49,151 nucleotides of DNA, from assembly GCA_028284945.1 (NCBI GenBank), contig JANQQJ010000043.1, positions 1 to 49,151 of the forward strand. Reading direction: 5' to 3'. Below are positions 24,922 through 33,788 of this stretch, piece after piece (within the stretch, counting starts at the first letter, position 1; each line of letters opens with the position of its first letter). This stretch comes from Alphaproteobacteria bacterium. Its GTDB lineage: Bacteria; Pseudomonadota; Alphaproteobacteria; SMXS01. The notes under the pieces were generated by a model that was given only the letters and a program-made list of their open reading frames with translations, made no database searches and had not been told where the DNA came from. Position numbers and translations under genes: made by a program.

Positions 24922-26181
24922 CTATTCGCCCCGGACCTGTACCAGCACGCCTTCGCCGATCTCGGCAAATCGAGAGATAACGACCCTTTCGCCATCTTCC
25001 AGAGAACCCGTCAGGAAGACGTCGTCACCGGCATAGCCGGCAACCGTGACGTCGCGGCGCTCCAGCCGATTGTCGGCAACCACATAGACATGATCGCCAT
25101 CAAAGACCGCGCCCTCCGGCAGGCGCGCGACCTGTTCGTAGGCCCGGTCAGGAAACCGGACCTCGACAAATGCGCCGGGCCGCAGGCGGATGTCTTCCGG
25201 TGCCGCATCCAGCACAGCAAACACGTCAACGCCACCGGTTTGTGCCTCGATCTGCGCGCCCACCCGGGTGACCGTACCTTGATAGGCGAGCGGCCGGCCA
25301 CCGACACGCCAGGTAACCGTGATCGTGCGGCCGATTACTTCTTCACCAACTTCGAGCAGACGGCCAAATTGCGCATCGGTAATATTGAACTTGACTTCAA
25401 GCCGCTCTGAGCCGGCCATCACGGCGATCCGGTCATTGATGCCAACGCGCTTGCCGAGTTCGGCACTAACGCTGCTGACATAGCCATCGAACGGGGCAAT
25501 CAGCTTGGTATCTCTAAGGTCACGTTCAGCACGGCGCAGCGCCACGTCGCGCTGCTGCACCTGGGCGGCTTCGATTTCGACCCGGGCGGTCCGCGACGTC
25601 ACGGCCCATTGGGCGGTATTGAATGTCCGTTCCGAGTTGTCCAGAAACGCGTTCGATACTGTTCCTTTTTCGTGAAGCTGACGCGCCCGCTCCAGATCGC
25701 GTTCAGCAATATCAAGCTGCTGCTGATCGATCTTGAGGCCGTCCCGCTCTGACTGCAGCTTGGCCTTTGCCTCGCGCAACCGGGCCCTGGCGTCATCGAG
25801 CGCCGCTTGATAGTCGAACGGGTCGATTTGAACCAGCAGATCTCCTTCCTTGACCACACCGCCATCGCGGAAATTCTCACCTGTTTCGATCAAGGTGCCG
25901 GCAACAAGCGCGCGCAACTCTGTTTCCCGGCCCGCGATGACCTCACCGAACAGCGTCTGCTGCGGTCTGATGTCCTGAAACGTGACGGTCGCCACCGATA
26001 CCGGCCAGCTGCGTTCCCGCGGCTCCGCAGGCTCTACCGTCGGCGCGAGCATATTCATAACAATAAAGGCCAAAATGGCGGTTGCGATGATCAACACAGG
26101 GATAAAGACGCGCGTCCGCAGCAATGTGCTGCGGCCGTTTAACCGCTCTTGAATTGCCTTGGAGACGTCTTCGTATTTCAC
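24922..26181 (-). CDS. RND efflux periplasmic adaptor (membrane fusion protein, HlyD/AcrA family)
   Basis: A 419-residue adaptor. One membrane anchor (VFIPVLIIATAILAFIVMNML) is followed by the first half of a lipoyl domain (GEVIAGRETELRALVAG), a coiled-coil hairpin (about 120-210, rich in ARLREAKAKLQSERD-type heptads), the second lipoyl half (LIAPFDGYVSSVSAELGKRV) and beta-barrel domains. It bridges the RND pump to an outer-membrane channel. I prefer GTG 26181 because AAGGA lies 8 bases upstream; the ATG at 26190 sits on that site. The short cytoplasmic tail KYEDVSKAIQERL precedes the anchor. Confidence 0.93.
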   Translation of the reverse strand: MKYEDVSKAIQERLNGRSTLLRTRVFIPVLIIATAILAFIVMNMLAPTVEPAEPRERSWPVSVATVTFQDIRPQQTLFGEVIAGRETELRALVAGTLIETGENFRDGGVVKEGDLLVQIDPFDYQAALDDARARLREAKAKLQSERDGLKIDQQQLDIAERDLERARQLHEKGTVSNAFLDNSERTFNTAQWAVTSRTARVEIEAAQVQQRDVALRRAERDLRDTKLIAPFDGYVSSVSAELGKRVGINDRIAVMAGSERLEVKFNITDAQFGRLLEVGEEVIGRTITVTWRVGGRPLAYQGTVTRVGAQIEAQTGGVDVFAVLDAAPEDIRLRPGAFVEVRFPDRAYEQVARLPEGAVFDGDHVYVVADNRLERRDVTVAGYAGDDVFLTGSLEDGERVVISRFAEIGEGVLVQVRGE

Positions 26182-26223
26182 GCGACCCATCCTTGGAGTT
26201 TTCGTCCCCGGACCAATATGTTA

Positions 26224-26249
26224 GGGCTCTGACAAAATATAGTCAGCCC
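26224..26249. promoter_or_regulatory. Imperfect palindrome between the RND adaptor and argE
   Basis: GGGC-(TC)-TGAC at 26224-26233 mirrors GTCAGCCC at 26242-26249 across an A/T-only spacer (AAAATATA), with two extra bases in the left arm. It is 43 bp upstream of the adaptor start and overlaps the -35 region proposed for argE, so a bound repressor could act on either gene. No regulator gene is adjacent. Confidence 0.4.
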
Positions 26250-26258
26250 GGCTATGCT
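26229..26258 (+). promoter_or_regulatory. Possible sigma-70 promoter for argE
   Basis: CTGACA (26229-26234) and TATGCT (26253-26258) are separated by 18 bases. Transcription would begin near 26265 and give a leader of about 30 bases to the ATG at 26297. The match is fair, and no better candidate is seen in the gap. Confidence 0.45.
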
Positions 26259-26296
26259 GATCACCCTATCCATTGCACGTTCAAAGCTTAAAAACC

Positions 26297-27463
26297 ATGC
26301 GCAAAAAAGCACAGGATGCGTCTGATTTTCTTGAGAAACTTGTGGCTTTTGACACGGTTAGCCGCAATCCAAACCTCAATCTGATCGAATTCATCGCGGA
26401 TTATTTGGCCAATTTAGGCATAGAGGCCGACATTATTCGCGACGAAACCGGTAACAAGGCCAATCTGTTGGCAACATTGGGCGGCCCGCCCGGCGTGCCC
26501 GGGATCGTTCTGTCCGGACACACAGATGTTGTACCCGTGGACGGCCAGGACTGGATCACCGACCCGTTCAAGATGGTGCAAACCGATGGCCGCCTCTATG
26601 GCCGTGGAACGGCGGATATGAAGGGTTTTCTGGCGATTTGCCTGGCGCTGGCGCCTGAAATTGCCGCTGCCCGGCTGCGCGAGCCGATCCACATTGCCTT
26701 TTCCTATGACGAAGAGGTCGGTTGCCGGGGCGTGCATGGGATGATCGAGAAGATCAGCCACATGGATCCCCTGCCCCGCGCCTGCATCATTGGCGAGCCG
26801 ACCAGCATGAAGGTGGTGACTGCGCATAAGGGCATTTGCGCCTACAAAACCACCATCACGGGCCGCGAGGCCCATTCCAGCAAGACCGATTTCGGTGTCA
26901 GCGCGAACTTCGCGGCGGCCCGCCTTGTCGAGTTTTTACGTGTCCTGCTCGCGGAGATGCAGGAACGGGGAGACGACAGCGGGCAATTTGACCCGCCCTA
27001 TACGTCGCTCAATGTCGGAGTGATCGACGGGGGCACCGCCATCAACATCATTCCCAATACCTGTTCCCTGATCTGGGAGTATCGGCCGCTCCCCCAGGCC
27101 GACGATACTGAAATCATCAGGCGGTTTACCGACTTCGCCGAAACCGTCGTGTTGCCGGAGATGCGCGCACGGTTCCCCGAGGCGTCAATTGTGACTGAAG
27201 AAATCGCCCGGGCGCCCGCCCTGATGCGCGAACAGGGGTCGCCGGCTGAAGAACTGGTGCTCGCGCTGACGGGGCAAAACCAGACCGAGGCCGTTTCCTT
27301 CGCCACAGAAGGCGGCATTTTTCAGGCTGCCGACATTCCCACCGTGGTCTGCGGGCCCGGTTCTATTGATCAGGCGCACCGTCCGAACGAATTCATCGCT
27401 ATTAGTGAACTGGAGGCCGGCGTTGACTTTATCGAGAAACTGATCGCTGCGTTATCGGACTAG
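26297..27463 (+). CDS. argE: Acetylornithine deacetylase (M20 peptidase family)
   Basis: A 388-residue metal-dependent deacylase that removes the acetyl group from N-acetylornithine in arginine synthesis. M20 motifs: SGHTDVVPVDG (first metal histidine and aspartate), GRGTADMKGF (bridging aspartate), YDEEVGCRG (catalytic and metal glutamates), GEPTSMK and the late CGPGSIDQAHRPNEF histidine. ArgE and DapE are similar, but the neighbouring argD-argF block supports ArgE. The ATG at 26297 is preferred to a TTG at 26273; neither has a strong ribosome site. Its TAG stop shares CTAG (27460-27463) with convergent hslO. Confidence 0.9.
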   Translation: MRKKAQDASDFLEKLVAFDTVSRNPNLNLIEFIADYLANLGIEADIIRDETGNKANLLATLGGPPGVPGIVLSGHTDVVPVDGQDWITDPFKMVQTDGRLYGRGTADMKGFLAICLALAPEIAAARLREPIHIAFSYDEEVGCRGVHGMIEKISHMDPLPRACIIGEPTSMKVVTAHKGICAYKTTITGREAHSSKTDFGVSANFAAARLVEFLRVLLAEMQERGDDSGQFDPPYTSLNVGVIDGGTAINIIPNTCSLIWEYRPLPQADDTEIIRRFTDFAETVVLPEMRARFPEASIVTEEIARAPALMREQGSPAEELVLALTGQNQTEAVSFATEGGIFQAADIPTVVCGPGSIDQAHRPNEFIAISELEAGVDFIEKLIAALSD

Positions 27464-28371
27464 GAAATTTTCGGCGGATCGAAACTATACTCGCTGGTAC
27501 AGAATTCACAGGTCACAATGATCTTGCCGTCGATCACCATGTCACTGAGTTCAGCCGGATCAAACTGGCTAAGAACATTCTCGATGCGCTCCCGGCTGCA
27601 CTGACAGAACGTGCCGAGCGGTTCCTTGTCAAACACCCGAACACCAGGCTGATTGAACAGCCGGTAGAGCAGCTGTTCGGATGGCAAGTCCGGGTCGACA
27701 AGTTCATCATCACGCACGCTGGCCATTAGGATCGCCGCCTCGCGCCAGGCCTCGTCGTCGCGCTCATCAACCGGGCGGCCCGCCGGTGGCAGATATTGCA
27801 CCATGATGCCGCTGGCTCGCCAAACCCCTGCGGCACGGCCGACACTCAGCTTGACTGCCGTGGGCAATTGCTCTGAATCATCGAAATATTTCTGGGCGCA
27901 TTCGGCGAGTGTGCCGCCTTCCAAGCCCACAATGCCCTGGTACCGATCCGTATCCGGGCCCTGGTCGACAGTGAACGCCAGATAACCGGCGCCCATCAGC
28001 TGCGGCACTTCACGGCCCGGGTCGATGCCCTCTGCAACAGCTGCGTCAAACGCCGCTCCGTCATAGCTGACCCAGCCGCGCAGGTCGCCAGGCGTGCGGA
28101 AGTCAGCAACGATGGAACTGACCGGTCCATCGCCTTTGGCTTGAAGGGTCAGTTTGCCGTCGAACTTGATCGTGTTGCCCAGCATGGCCGCAAGCGTGAG
28201 GGCGTGTGCCAACAGCTCGGAGATGGCATCGGGATAGTCGTGTTTGGTCAGAATCTCATCGACCGCTGGACCCAACCGGACCAAGCGGCCGCGCACCTCC
28301 TGCCCATCGATCTGAAACGGCAGAACCGCGTCATCGGCGATGGGCTCTGCAGCGCCTACTTGTCCAGACAC
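27460..28371 (-). CDS. hslO: Hsp33 redox-regulated chaperone
   Basis: A 303-residue cytoplasmic holdase activated by oxidation. The C-terminal zinc switch is FCQCS followed by TCEFC (CxC...CxxC), complete and properly spaced. The N-terminal domain contains [13 protein letters not shown] and the [13 protein letters not shown] strand. The start is one of two adjacent GTG codons (28374 or 28371), which overlap the end of argF by about 16 bases, with an AAGG about 10 bases upstream. A longer frame from 28488 lies inside argF and is rejected. The argD-argF-hslO order is frequent in alphaproteobacteria. Confidence 0.93.
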   Translation of the reverse strand: MSGQVGAAEPIADDAVLPFQIDGQEVRGRLVRLGPAVDEILTKHDYPDAISELLAHALTLAAMLGNTIKFDGKLTLQAKGDGPVSSIVADFRTPGDLRGWVSYDGAAFDAAVAEGIDPGREVPQLMGAGYLAFTVDQGPDTDRYQGIVGLEGGTLAECAQKYFDDSEQLPTAVKLSVGRAAGVWRASGIMVQYLPPAGRPVDERDDEAWREAAILMASVRDDELVDPDLPSEQLLYRLFNQPGVRVFDKEPLGTFCQCSRERIENVLSQFDPAELSDMVIDGKIIVTCEFCTSEYSFDPPKIS

Positions 28372-29285
28372 CACAGCAGGATCGCCTTCTGTGCATGCAG
28401 GCGGTTTTCCGCCTCGTCCCAGACAACAGATTGAGGGCCATCGATCACGGCGGCATCGACCTCTTCGCCACGATGCGCCGGCAGGCAATGCAGAAAAATC
28501 GCGTTGCTGCTGGCTTTGGCCATCAGGTCTTCGGTAACACTATAGGGGGCCAGCGCCGCCAAGCGCTCATCGTGGTCGAGGTCACCCATCGACACGAACG
28601 TATCGGTAAAGACACAGTCCGCGCCACTGACAGCAGCAGCCGGGTCATTACCGGCCGTGACACGCCCGCCCGCCGACGCGGCCCAGTCCAGCACGTCCGG
28701 GCGCATGGCATAAATGTCAGGTGTGGCGATCCGCAGCTCGAAGTCGAACTGCACGGCCGCATGAACCAGGCTGGCTGCAACATTGTTGCCATCCCCGGTC
28801 CAGGCGACCGTCTTGCCCTGGATCGATCCGATATGTTCTTCGATCGTCATGACATCAGCCATCAACTGACAGGGATGCGACAATTGTGTGAGGCCATTGA
28901 TGACCGGCACCGATGCATATTCGGCCAGTTCCAGCAAATAGTCGTGGGACAGCGTCCGCAGCACGATGATGTCGACATAGCGGGACAGAACCCGCGCCGT
29001 ATCAGGAATGCTTTCGCCACGGCCAAGCTGGGTTTCCTCGCCCGTAAGCACAAGTGTTTCACCGCCAAGCTGGCGCATACCGACATCGAATGAGACGCGC
29101 GTGCGGGTCGATTCCCGTTCAAAGACAGCGGCCAGCATATGGCCGGCCAGAGCTGCATCCGGGTCGATTGTCCCTTTGGGCAGGCCGGCACGCGCCCGCT
29201 TCACGGCCTTGGCGCGTTCCAGAATAGACCGAAGCTCACCGGCATCGATCTGGTGCAGGTCGAGAAAGTGCCTGGGGGTTATCAT
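28356..29285 (-). CDS. argF: Ornithine carbamoyltransferase
   Basis: A 309-residue enzyme that makes citrulline from ornithine and carbamoyl phosphate. The carbamoyl-phosphate motif STRTR is at 59-63, HPCQLMAD follows in the middle, and HCLPAHRG begins at His266 with the catalytic cysteine Cys267. [12 protein letters not shown] is the ornithine-domain entry. The ATG at 29285 overlaps the argD stop in ATGA (29282-29285), so translation is coupled. It sits between argD and hslO in one operon. Confidence 0.97.
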   Translation of the reverse strand: MITPRHFLDLHQIDAGELRSILERAKAVKRARAGLPKGTIDPDAALAGHMLAAVFERESTRTRVSFDVGMRQLGGETLVLTGEETQLGRGESIPDTARVLSRYVDIIVLRTLSHDYLLELAEYASVPVINGLTQLSHPCQLMADVMTIEEHIGSIQGKTVAWTGDGNNVAASLVHAAVQFDFELRIATPDIYAMRPDVLDWAASAGGRVTAGNDPAAAVSGADCVFTDTFVSMGDLDHDERLAALAPYSVTEDLMAKASSNAIFLHCLPAHRGEEVDAAVIDGPQSVVWDEAENRLHAQKAILLWCLDK

Positions 29286-30463
29286 CCGCTCGCCCCCGAG
29301 ACAGTGGCGCAAGCACGGTCCAGCGCGTCGACCGCCTGATCGATTTCGTCTTCGGTAATGGTCAGCGGCGGCAAGAGCCGCACCTGATTATCCCCGGCGC
29401 CGACGGTCAGCATATGTTGCTCCGTGAGCGCCGCAACGAGATCGCCATTGGTCCCCGTGCAGCGAATGCCCCGCATCAGACCGACACCATGGACGCTGTC
29501 GATGACATCCGGATGACGGGCAGCAAGTGTGCCCAATTTCTGGCCCAGATAGCCTGCAAGTTCCTGCACCCGGTCGAGAAAACCCGGTTCCAGAACAACA
29601 TCCAGCACTGCATTGGCAGCAGCGCACGCCAGCGGATTACCACCGAATGTGGAGCCATGGGTGCCCGGCACCATGCCCTTGGCTGCCTCTTCGGTCGCCA
29701 GACAGGCACCGATCGGGAAACCGCCACCCAGGCCTTTGGCCGTCGCCATGATATCTGGTGCAGTGCCGGCCCATTCATGGGCAAACAGCTTGCCGGTACG
29801 GCCCATGCCGCACTGAACCTCATCCAACACCAGCAGAATACCGTGTTTGTCACACAGAATGCGGATCGCCGCGAGCAGTTCATGCGGGATCGCATTGATA
29901 CCGCCTTCACCACGCACCGGTTCAAAAAGAACGCCTGCCGTTTCCGGCCCAATGGCCGCTTCAAGGGCATCCAGGTCGCCAAACGGCACCCGGTCATAGG
30001 CATCGAGCACCGGTTCGAAGCCTTCGATATGTTTCGGCTGGCCGCCGGCGGCAATGGTGGCCAGCGTCCGGCCATGGAACGCCCCATCCATGGTGATCAG
30101 CCGATAGCGTTCCGGCGCCCCATTGGCGAAATGATAGCGGCGCGCAGTCTTGAGCGCGCATTCCACTGCCTCGGCGCCCGAGTTGCAGAAGAAGACCGTA
30201 TCAGCAAAGGTCGCCTCGACCAGACGCTCCGCCAGCTTTTCCTGCTGCGGAATGCGGTAAAGGTTCGACGTGTGCAAAAGCTTGGCGGCCTGCGCCTGCA
30301 CCTCGGCGACCAAGTGTGGGTGCGCGTGGCCAATCAGCGTAACAGCGATCCCGCCACAGAAGTCGAGATATCGGGTGCCGTTCTCGTCATACAGATAGGT
30401 TCCTTCGCCCCGTTCAAAGGCGAGATCGAATCTTCCATAGGTCGGCATGACGGGCGTAATCAT
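29282..30463 (-). CDS. argD: Acetylornithine/succinyldiaminopimelate-type aminotransferase
   Basis: A 393-residue class III PLP aminotransferase acting before ArgE in ornithine synthesis. Landmarks: [18 protein letters not shown] (94-111), [15 protein letters not shown] (127-141), the PLP-binding [11 protein letters not shown] (214-224) and Lys243 in [21 protein letters not shown] is the phosphate-contact region. It is the first gene of the argD-argF-hslO operon and overlaps argF by four bases. Members often also serve lysine synthesis as DapC. Confidence 0.96.
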   Translation of the reverse strand: MITPVMPTYGRFDLAFERGEGTYLYDENGTRYLDFCGGIAVTLIGHAHPHLVAEVQAQAAKLLHTSNLYRIPQQEKLAERLVEATFADTVFFCNSGAEAVECALKTARRYHFANGAPERYRLITMDGAFHGRTLATIAAGGQPKHIEGFEPVLDAYDRVPFGDLDALEAAIGPETAGVLFEPVRGEGGINAIPHELLAAIRILCDKHGILLVLDEVQCGMGRTGKLFAHEWAGTAPDIMATAKGLGGGFPIGACLATEEAAKGMVPGTHGSTFGGNPLACAAANAVLDVVLEPGFLDRVQELAGYLGQKLGTLAARHPDVIDSVHGVGLMRGIRCTGTNGDLVAALTEQHMLTVGAGDNQVRLLPPLTITEDEIDQAVDALDRACATVSGASG

Positions 30464-30561
30464 TGGCTTTCTGCGCTTTTCTGTGGCCCCGGAAAAAGCC
30501 GAGGAGTATCGGGAGGGCCGCTTGGGCTGTCAACGGGAATCCCGGAGCGGGTTTCCGGGTC

Positions 30562-31374
30562 CTAATCCTTCAGGCGAAAGCCTGTTCGGAAAATCAGATA
30601 GCAGGCTAGATAAAGCACAACGTTGAGGACGGCCAAAACGATCATCCCGAACACAATCGACGCATCGGAGCGGTCGATGAAGGCATAGCGCAGCCCGTCG
30701 ATCGAATAGAAGAACGGGTTAAAGTGGCTGATCGTCTGCCAGACTGGCGGCAGTTTTTCGATGGAATAGAATGTGCCCGACAGAAACGACAGCGGCATGA
30801 TCACAAAGTTGGTCACCGCCGCCAGATGATCAAACTTGTCGGCCCAGATACCGCCAATCAGGCCCAGAAGCGACAGTAACAGCGACGCACCCGCCGCGTA
30901 ATAGAGCGCGATCAAAGGATGCGGCAGGCTGACATCGACAAAGAAACTGAGCGGGATGACGACCACGACAGCAACCAGCAAACCCCTTGTCAGGCCACCC
31001 AGAACGAATGCAGCGGTCAACTCACCGGCGCTGAGTGGCGGCATCAGCACGTCAACGATGCTGCCCTGTACCTTCGCAATCAGCATCGAAGACGAGGTAT
31101 TGGCAAAACTGTTCTGGACAATCGCCATCATCACCAGGCCGGGCACCAGAAATTCGGCAAAAGGAACATCACCGACAACCCGGTCATTGGCCCCGAAGGC
31201 AAGCGTGAAGATGGCAAAGAACAACAGGGTGGTCACGGCAGGCGCCATTACAGTCTGCAGGCCGACCTTCATAAACCGGTGGACCTCTTTCGCATAAAGC
31301 GTCCAGAGGCCGACCCAGTTCACCGCCCCGATGCGGCGGACCGCGAAGGCGGGTGGTTTGATTTCCTGATGCAT
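30562..31374 (-). CDS. ABC-2 type transporter permease
   Basis: A 270-residue integral membrane protein with about six helices and the ABC-2 landmarks: an N-terminal amphipathic segment (YAKEVHRFMKVGLQTVMAP), FLVPGLVMMAIVQNSFANTSSS, a central MPPLSAGELTAAFVLGG loop, and the conserved PLSFLSGTFYSIEKLPPVWQ before the last helices. It resembles YadH-type permeases. Its ATP-binding partner is not in the window, so it must work with a subunit encoded elsewhere, or the gene pair has been split. ATG 31374 has GGAAGA 6 bases upstream. The longer frame from 31821 runs antisense through gcrA and is rejected. Confidence 0.9.
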   Translation of the reverse strand: MHQEIKPPAFAVRRIGAVNWVGLWTLYAKEVHRFMKVGLQTVMAPAVTTLLFFAIFTLAFGANDRVVGDVPFAEFLVPGLVMMAIVQNSFANTSSSMLIAKVQGSIVDVLMPPLSAGELTAAFVLGGLTRGLLVAVVVVIPLSFFVDVSLPHPLIALYYAAGASLLLSLLGLIGGIWADKFDHLAAVTNFVIMPLSFLSGTFYSIEKLPPVWQTISHFNPFFYSIDGLRYAFIDRSDASIVFGMIVLAVLNVVLYLACYLIFRTGFRLKD

Positions 31375-31444
31375 GGCGTCTTCCCTTAAGCTGCGCCTTC
31401 TACCCCCTCCCCTTGAAGACGGCAAGCGAACGCCTATTTGCAAA

Positions 31445-31496
31445 TTCGCATTGTGCAGGTGCGAAAATTGACCAGCGGGTTTGCCTCCGATAGAGT
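31445..31496 (+). promoter_or_regulatory. gcrA promoter with upstream inverted repeat
   Basis: TTGACC (31468-31473), a 17-base spacer and TAGAGT (31491-31496) form a good sigma-70 type promoter, predicting start near 31503 and a leader of about 26 bases. Immediately upstream, TTCGCA (31445-31450) and TGCGAA (31460-31465) are inverted with nine bases between them, a possible regulator site. I see no GANTC methylation site in the gap. Confidence 0.5.
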
Positions 31497-31528
31497 GCCG
31501 CCCCCAATCGACATCAGGACAAGACAGC

Positions 31529-31969
31529 ATGAGTTGGACCGACGACCGGGTCGAGCTTCTTAAAAAGCTCTGGAAAAAAGGCCATAGCGCAAGCCAGATC
31601 GCCGAAGAACTGGGCGGCGTAACCCGCAATGCGGTGATCGGCAAAGCCCACAGGCTGGGTCTGTCGTCGCGGCCGTCACCGGTGAAAAAGCCTGCTGAGG
31701 CCAAAAAGAAGGCGAAAGCGGCCCCGGCAAAGCCCAAAAAGAAGAAGAAACCCGCAGCCGCGGCCCCGGCGCCCGAGGCGGAACCGGAAGTCGTGACCAT
31801 TCTTTCCCTGACCGAGCGCATGTGTAAGTGGCCAATTGGCCATCCGGGTGATGACGATTTCCACTTCTGTGGTCTGAAGTCGATGACCGGCCAGCCCTAT
31901 TGCACCTATCACGCGGCCATGGCCTATCAGGCGCCCCAGCCCCGTAAAGACCGGCGCCGCAACCGCTAA
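31529..31969 (+). CDS. gcrA: Cell cycle regulator GcrA
   Basis: A 146-residue alphaproteobacterial regulator that works with sigma-70 polymerase at methylated GANTC promoters. The N-terminal helix-turn-helix is diagnostic: SWTDDRVELLKKLW, then GHSASQIAEELGG and TRNAVIGKAHRLGL. A lysine/alanine/proline-rich linker (about 53-86) follows. The C-terminal sigma-interacting domain has CKWPIGHPGDDDFHFCG and QPYCTYHAAMAY, whose cysteines and histidine resemble a small zinc site. ATG 31529 gives the standard MSWTD start. It is transcribed alone, divergent from the ABC-2 permease. Confidence 0.97.
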   Translation: MSWTDDRVELLKKLWKKGHSASQIAEELGGVTRNAVIGKAHRLGLSSRPSPVKKPAEAKKKAKAAPAKPKKKKKPAAAAPAPEAEPEVVTILSLTERMCKWPIGHPGDDDFHFCGLKSMTGQPYCTYHAAMAYQAPQPRKDRRRNR

Positions 31970-32001
31970 GAGCTCAATCGAATAGAATCAGGCGAATAGG
32001 A

Positions 32002-32916
32002 TCAGGGCGCGCCGGTTTCCGTGCCAGCTTCCTCTTCGGATTGCATCGGCGCCTCTTCCAATGCGGGGGGCATGCTGGGCGCTGCCTCTCCATTGCCGAT
32101 CTCGATCTCAGCATCTTTTCGAAGATCGGCAATGATCTCGCTATAGATCGTACCGGTCTCGCGCCGCCTGATCTCCGGTTCAACCTCTTCAAGCGGTGCG
32201 GGCGATGAATCCCGGGACTCTTCGACCAGGATGACGTGATAGCCAAACTCGGTTTGAACAGGTTCCTTGCTATAGGATCCGGGTTGCATGGCGAATGCCG
32301 CGTTCGAAAACGGTTCGACCATGGTCCCGTCGGTGAAGTATCCAAGATCACCACCACGTTCTGCCGACGGACCGATTGATTTTTCCGCGGCCAGTTCAGC
32401 GAAATCTGCACCAGCGTCCAGTTCCGCGATCACCGCAACAGCTTCTTCTTCGGTGTCGACAAGAATGTGCCGTGCCTTGATTTCCGGGCTCGGCTCGAAG
32501 TCCGCAACGATGGCATCATAGGCCGTGGCAATCCTGTCCTCGGTCATTCGATCTTCGATGGCCTCGTTCAGATAAATTTCCTGCAGCACGTTTTCACGCT
32601 GTTCGGCCATGCGTTTTTTGAAAGCATCGGTTTCCTGGACACCTGCCTCAACAGCAGCAGCGGCCACCAACTTGCGTTCAACCAATCGCTCGATCAGCTG
32701 CTCTTGCACCAGGGCCTGCGGAATCTGTCTGAAGTCAGGCGGCAACGCCTCATAGAAAGACGTGACTTCCGACTCGCGGATCGGCTCGCCATTGACCCGG
32801 GCAACAACCGGGTCATTCGGATCGCTGATATCAGGTGTTGATGCCAGCTTGTCTTCACACGCAGCGACGGCGAGAACAGCACCAATCAGCAAAATCGCCT
32901 TTAACGGAGCATTCAT
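32002..32916 (-). CDS. Parvulin-type peptidyl-prolyl isomerase lipoprotein (PpiC/SurA-like)
   Basis: A 304-residue exported protein. The signal ends in the lipobox VAAC, so Cys20 is probably lipidated. A SurA-like helical N-terminal region follows (about 40-140; VARVNGEPIRESEV). The parvulin domain (about 145-240) shows IKARHILVDTEEEA, SIGPSAERGGDLGYF and VQTEFGYHVILVEE, including the two conserved histidine regions. The acidic C-terminal tail (about 275-304) is low in complexity. It is likely to assist folding in the periplasm, possibly of outer-membrane proteins. AAGGA precedes the ATG by 7 bases. Gene order does not identify its clients. Confidence 0.92.
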   Translation of the reverse strand: MNAPLKAILLIGAVLAVAACEDKLASTPDISDPNDPVVARVNGEPIRESEVTSFYEALPPDFRQIPQALVQEQLIERLVERKLVAAAAVEAGVQETDAFKKRMAEQRENVLQEIYLNEAIEDRMTEDRIATAYDAIVADFEPSPEIKARHILVDTEEEAVAVIAELDAGADFAELAAEKSIGPSAERGGDLGYFTDGTMVEPFSNAAFAMQPGSYSKEPVQTEFGYHVILVEESRDSSPAPLEEVEPEIRRRETGTIYSEIIADLRKDAEIEIGNGEAAPSMPPALEEAPMQSEEEAGTETGAP

Positions 32917-33006
32917 CGAAAATCCTTGGAGAGCAGTGATCGGGATAGAGAGGCGGTAGGCTTAACAGCGGCTTAGGGCAAAAGAAAGGCCAATGCACCG
33001 GTTTGC

Positions 33007-33624
33007 CTAGTGGTGATGATGGCCATGACCGTTGTCATCAAAGCGCAGCCGGTGGAACGTCAGATGCAACAGCGACCCGGCAACAAACCCCTGGAACCAG
33101 GCAAAACTCTGCGCGGTCGTCAGGTCGGCAACCTGTGACGCTGCTACGTAACCGGCAATGGTCGCCAGGGTCATAAGGCCCAGAACAACCAGCGCCGGCG
33201 TCCGGCCAAAACTGGTTTGTACCAGCCACCAGATCGCCAGACCGGCCGGGGCCCGGTGCAGGATGACAGCAATCGAAAGGGTCGTCTCGTGGCCATGGTG
33301 CCCGGTCAGCAAGGCGGCGCCATCGGCGGCACCATGCAACAGCAGGCCAAGCACGCCAACGCCAAGGGTCGCAAGATGGATGCCGCGTTCCTGGCGATGC
33401 AACATCTGTTCTGCAAGCAGCGGCAGTACGAATCCGATCGCCGCGCAGACCAAAGTTGGCCAGCCGCCTTCAGGCACTTTGTCCCAGAGGATCAGGCCCG
33501 CCAAAATGGTCACAACGGCCGTGACCAGCAGGTCCAGCCTCTGGCGCACAACGCCGGCACCCCGCAGCGCGTGATAGACGAGCGGACCGATCAGCAGGCT
33601 GATAATGCCAGCGGCGAGAAACAT
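33007..33624 (-). CDS. ZIP-like polytopic membrane protein with histidine-rich C terminus
   Basis: A 205-residue membrane protein with about six or seven helices. LLLHGAADGAAL and VILHRAPAGLAIWW, separated by a histidine-bearing loop (TGHHGHET), match the paired HxxxDG and HxxPxG metal-site helices of ZIP transporters. The C terminus ends in GHGHHHH, a possible metal-binding tail. It is shorter than most ZIP proteins, and the usual glutamate in the second motif is replaced by alanine, so divalent-metal transport is a hypothesis. Next to it are a parvulin lipoprotein and a divergent aldo/keto reductase, neither informative. I see no Zur-like box upstream. Confidence 0.65.
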   Translation of the reverse strand: MFLAAGIISLLIGPLVYHALRGAGVVRQRLDLLVTAVVTILAGLILWDKVPEGGWPTLVCAAIGFVLPLLAEQMLHRQERGIHLATLGVGVLGLLLHGAADGAALLTGHHGHETTLSIAVILHRAPAGLAIWWLVQTSFGRTPALVVLGLMTLATIAGYVAASQVADLTTAQSFAWFQGFVAGSLLHLTFHRLRFDDNGHGHHHH

Positions 33625-33788
33625 CAGGGACGAACCCTCTTGATCGACAAGGACGCGGTTATCCGGTCGTCGTCAGACGAATGCAAGGTCAAATACCAGA
33701 CCTATCGGCGAAAGCGCCCATGCTTCGGGCTCGCCTTCCTACCATGTGCCGCCTATCTTTGGGGGTACAGGTTTCAGGGGAGACGATC

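Noticed and set aside
29414-30565. 383-residue open frame antisense to argD
   Set aside because: Shadow frame; argD on the other strand has all PLP motifs.
31375-31821. N-terminal extension of the ABC-2 permease frame through gcrA
   Set aside because: It runs antisense through gcrA; ATG at 31374 has a ribosome site and begins the family-like sequence.
33625-33788. Zur or similar metal-regulator box upstream of the ZIP-like gene
   Set aside because: I looked for an A/T-rich GTTAT/ATAAC-type dyad and found none.
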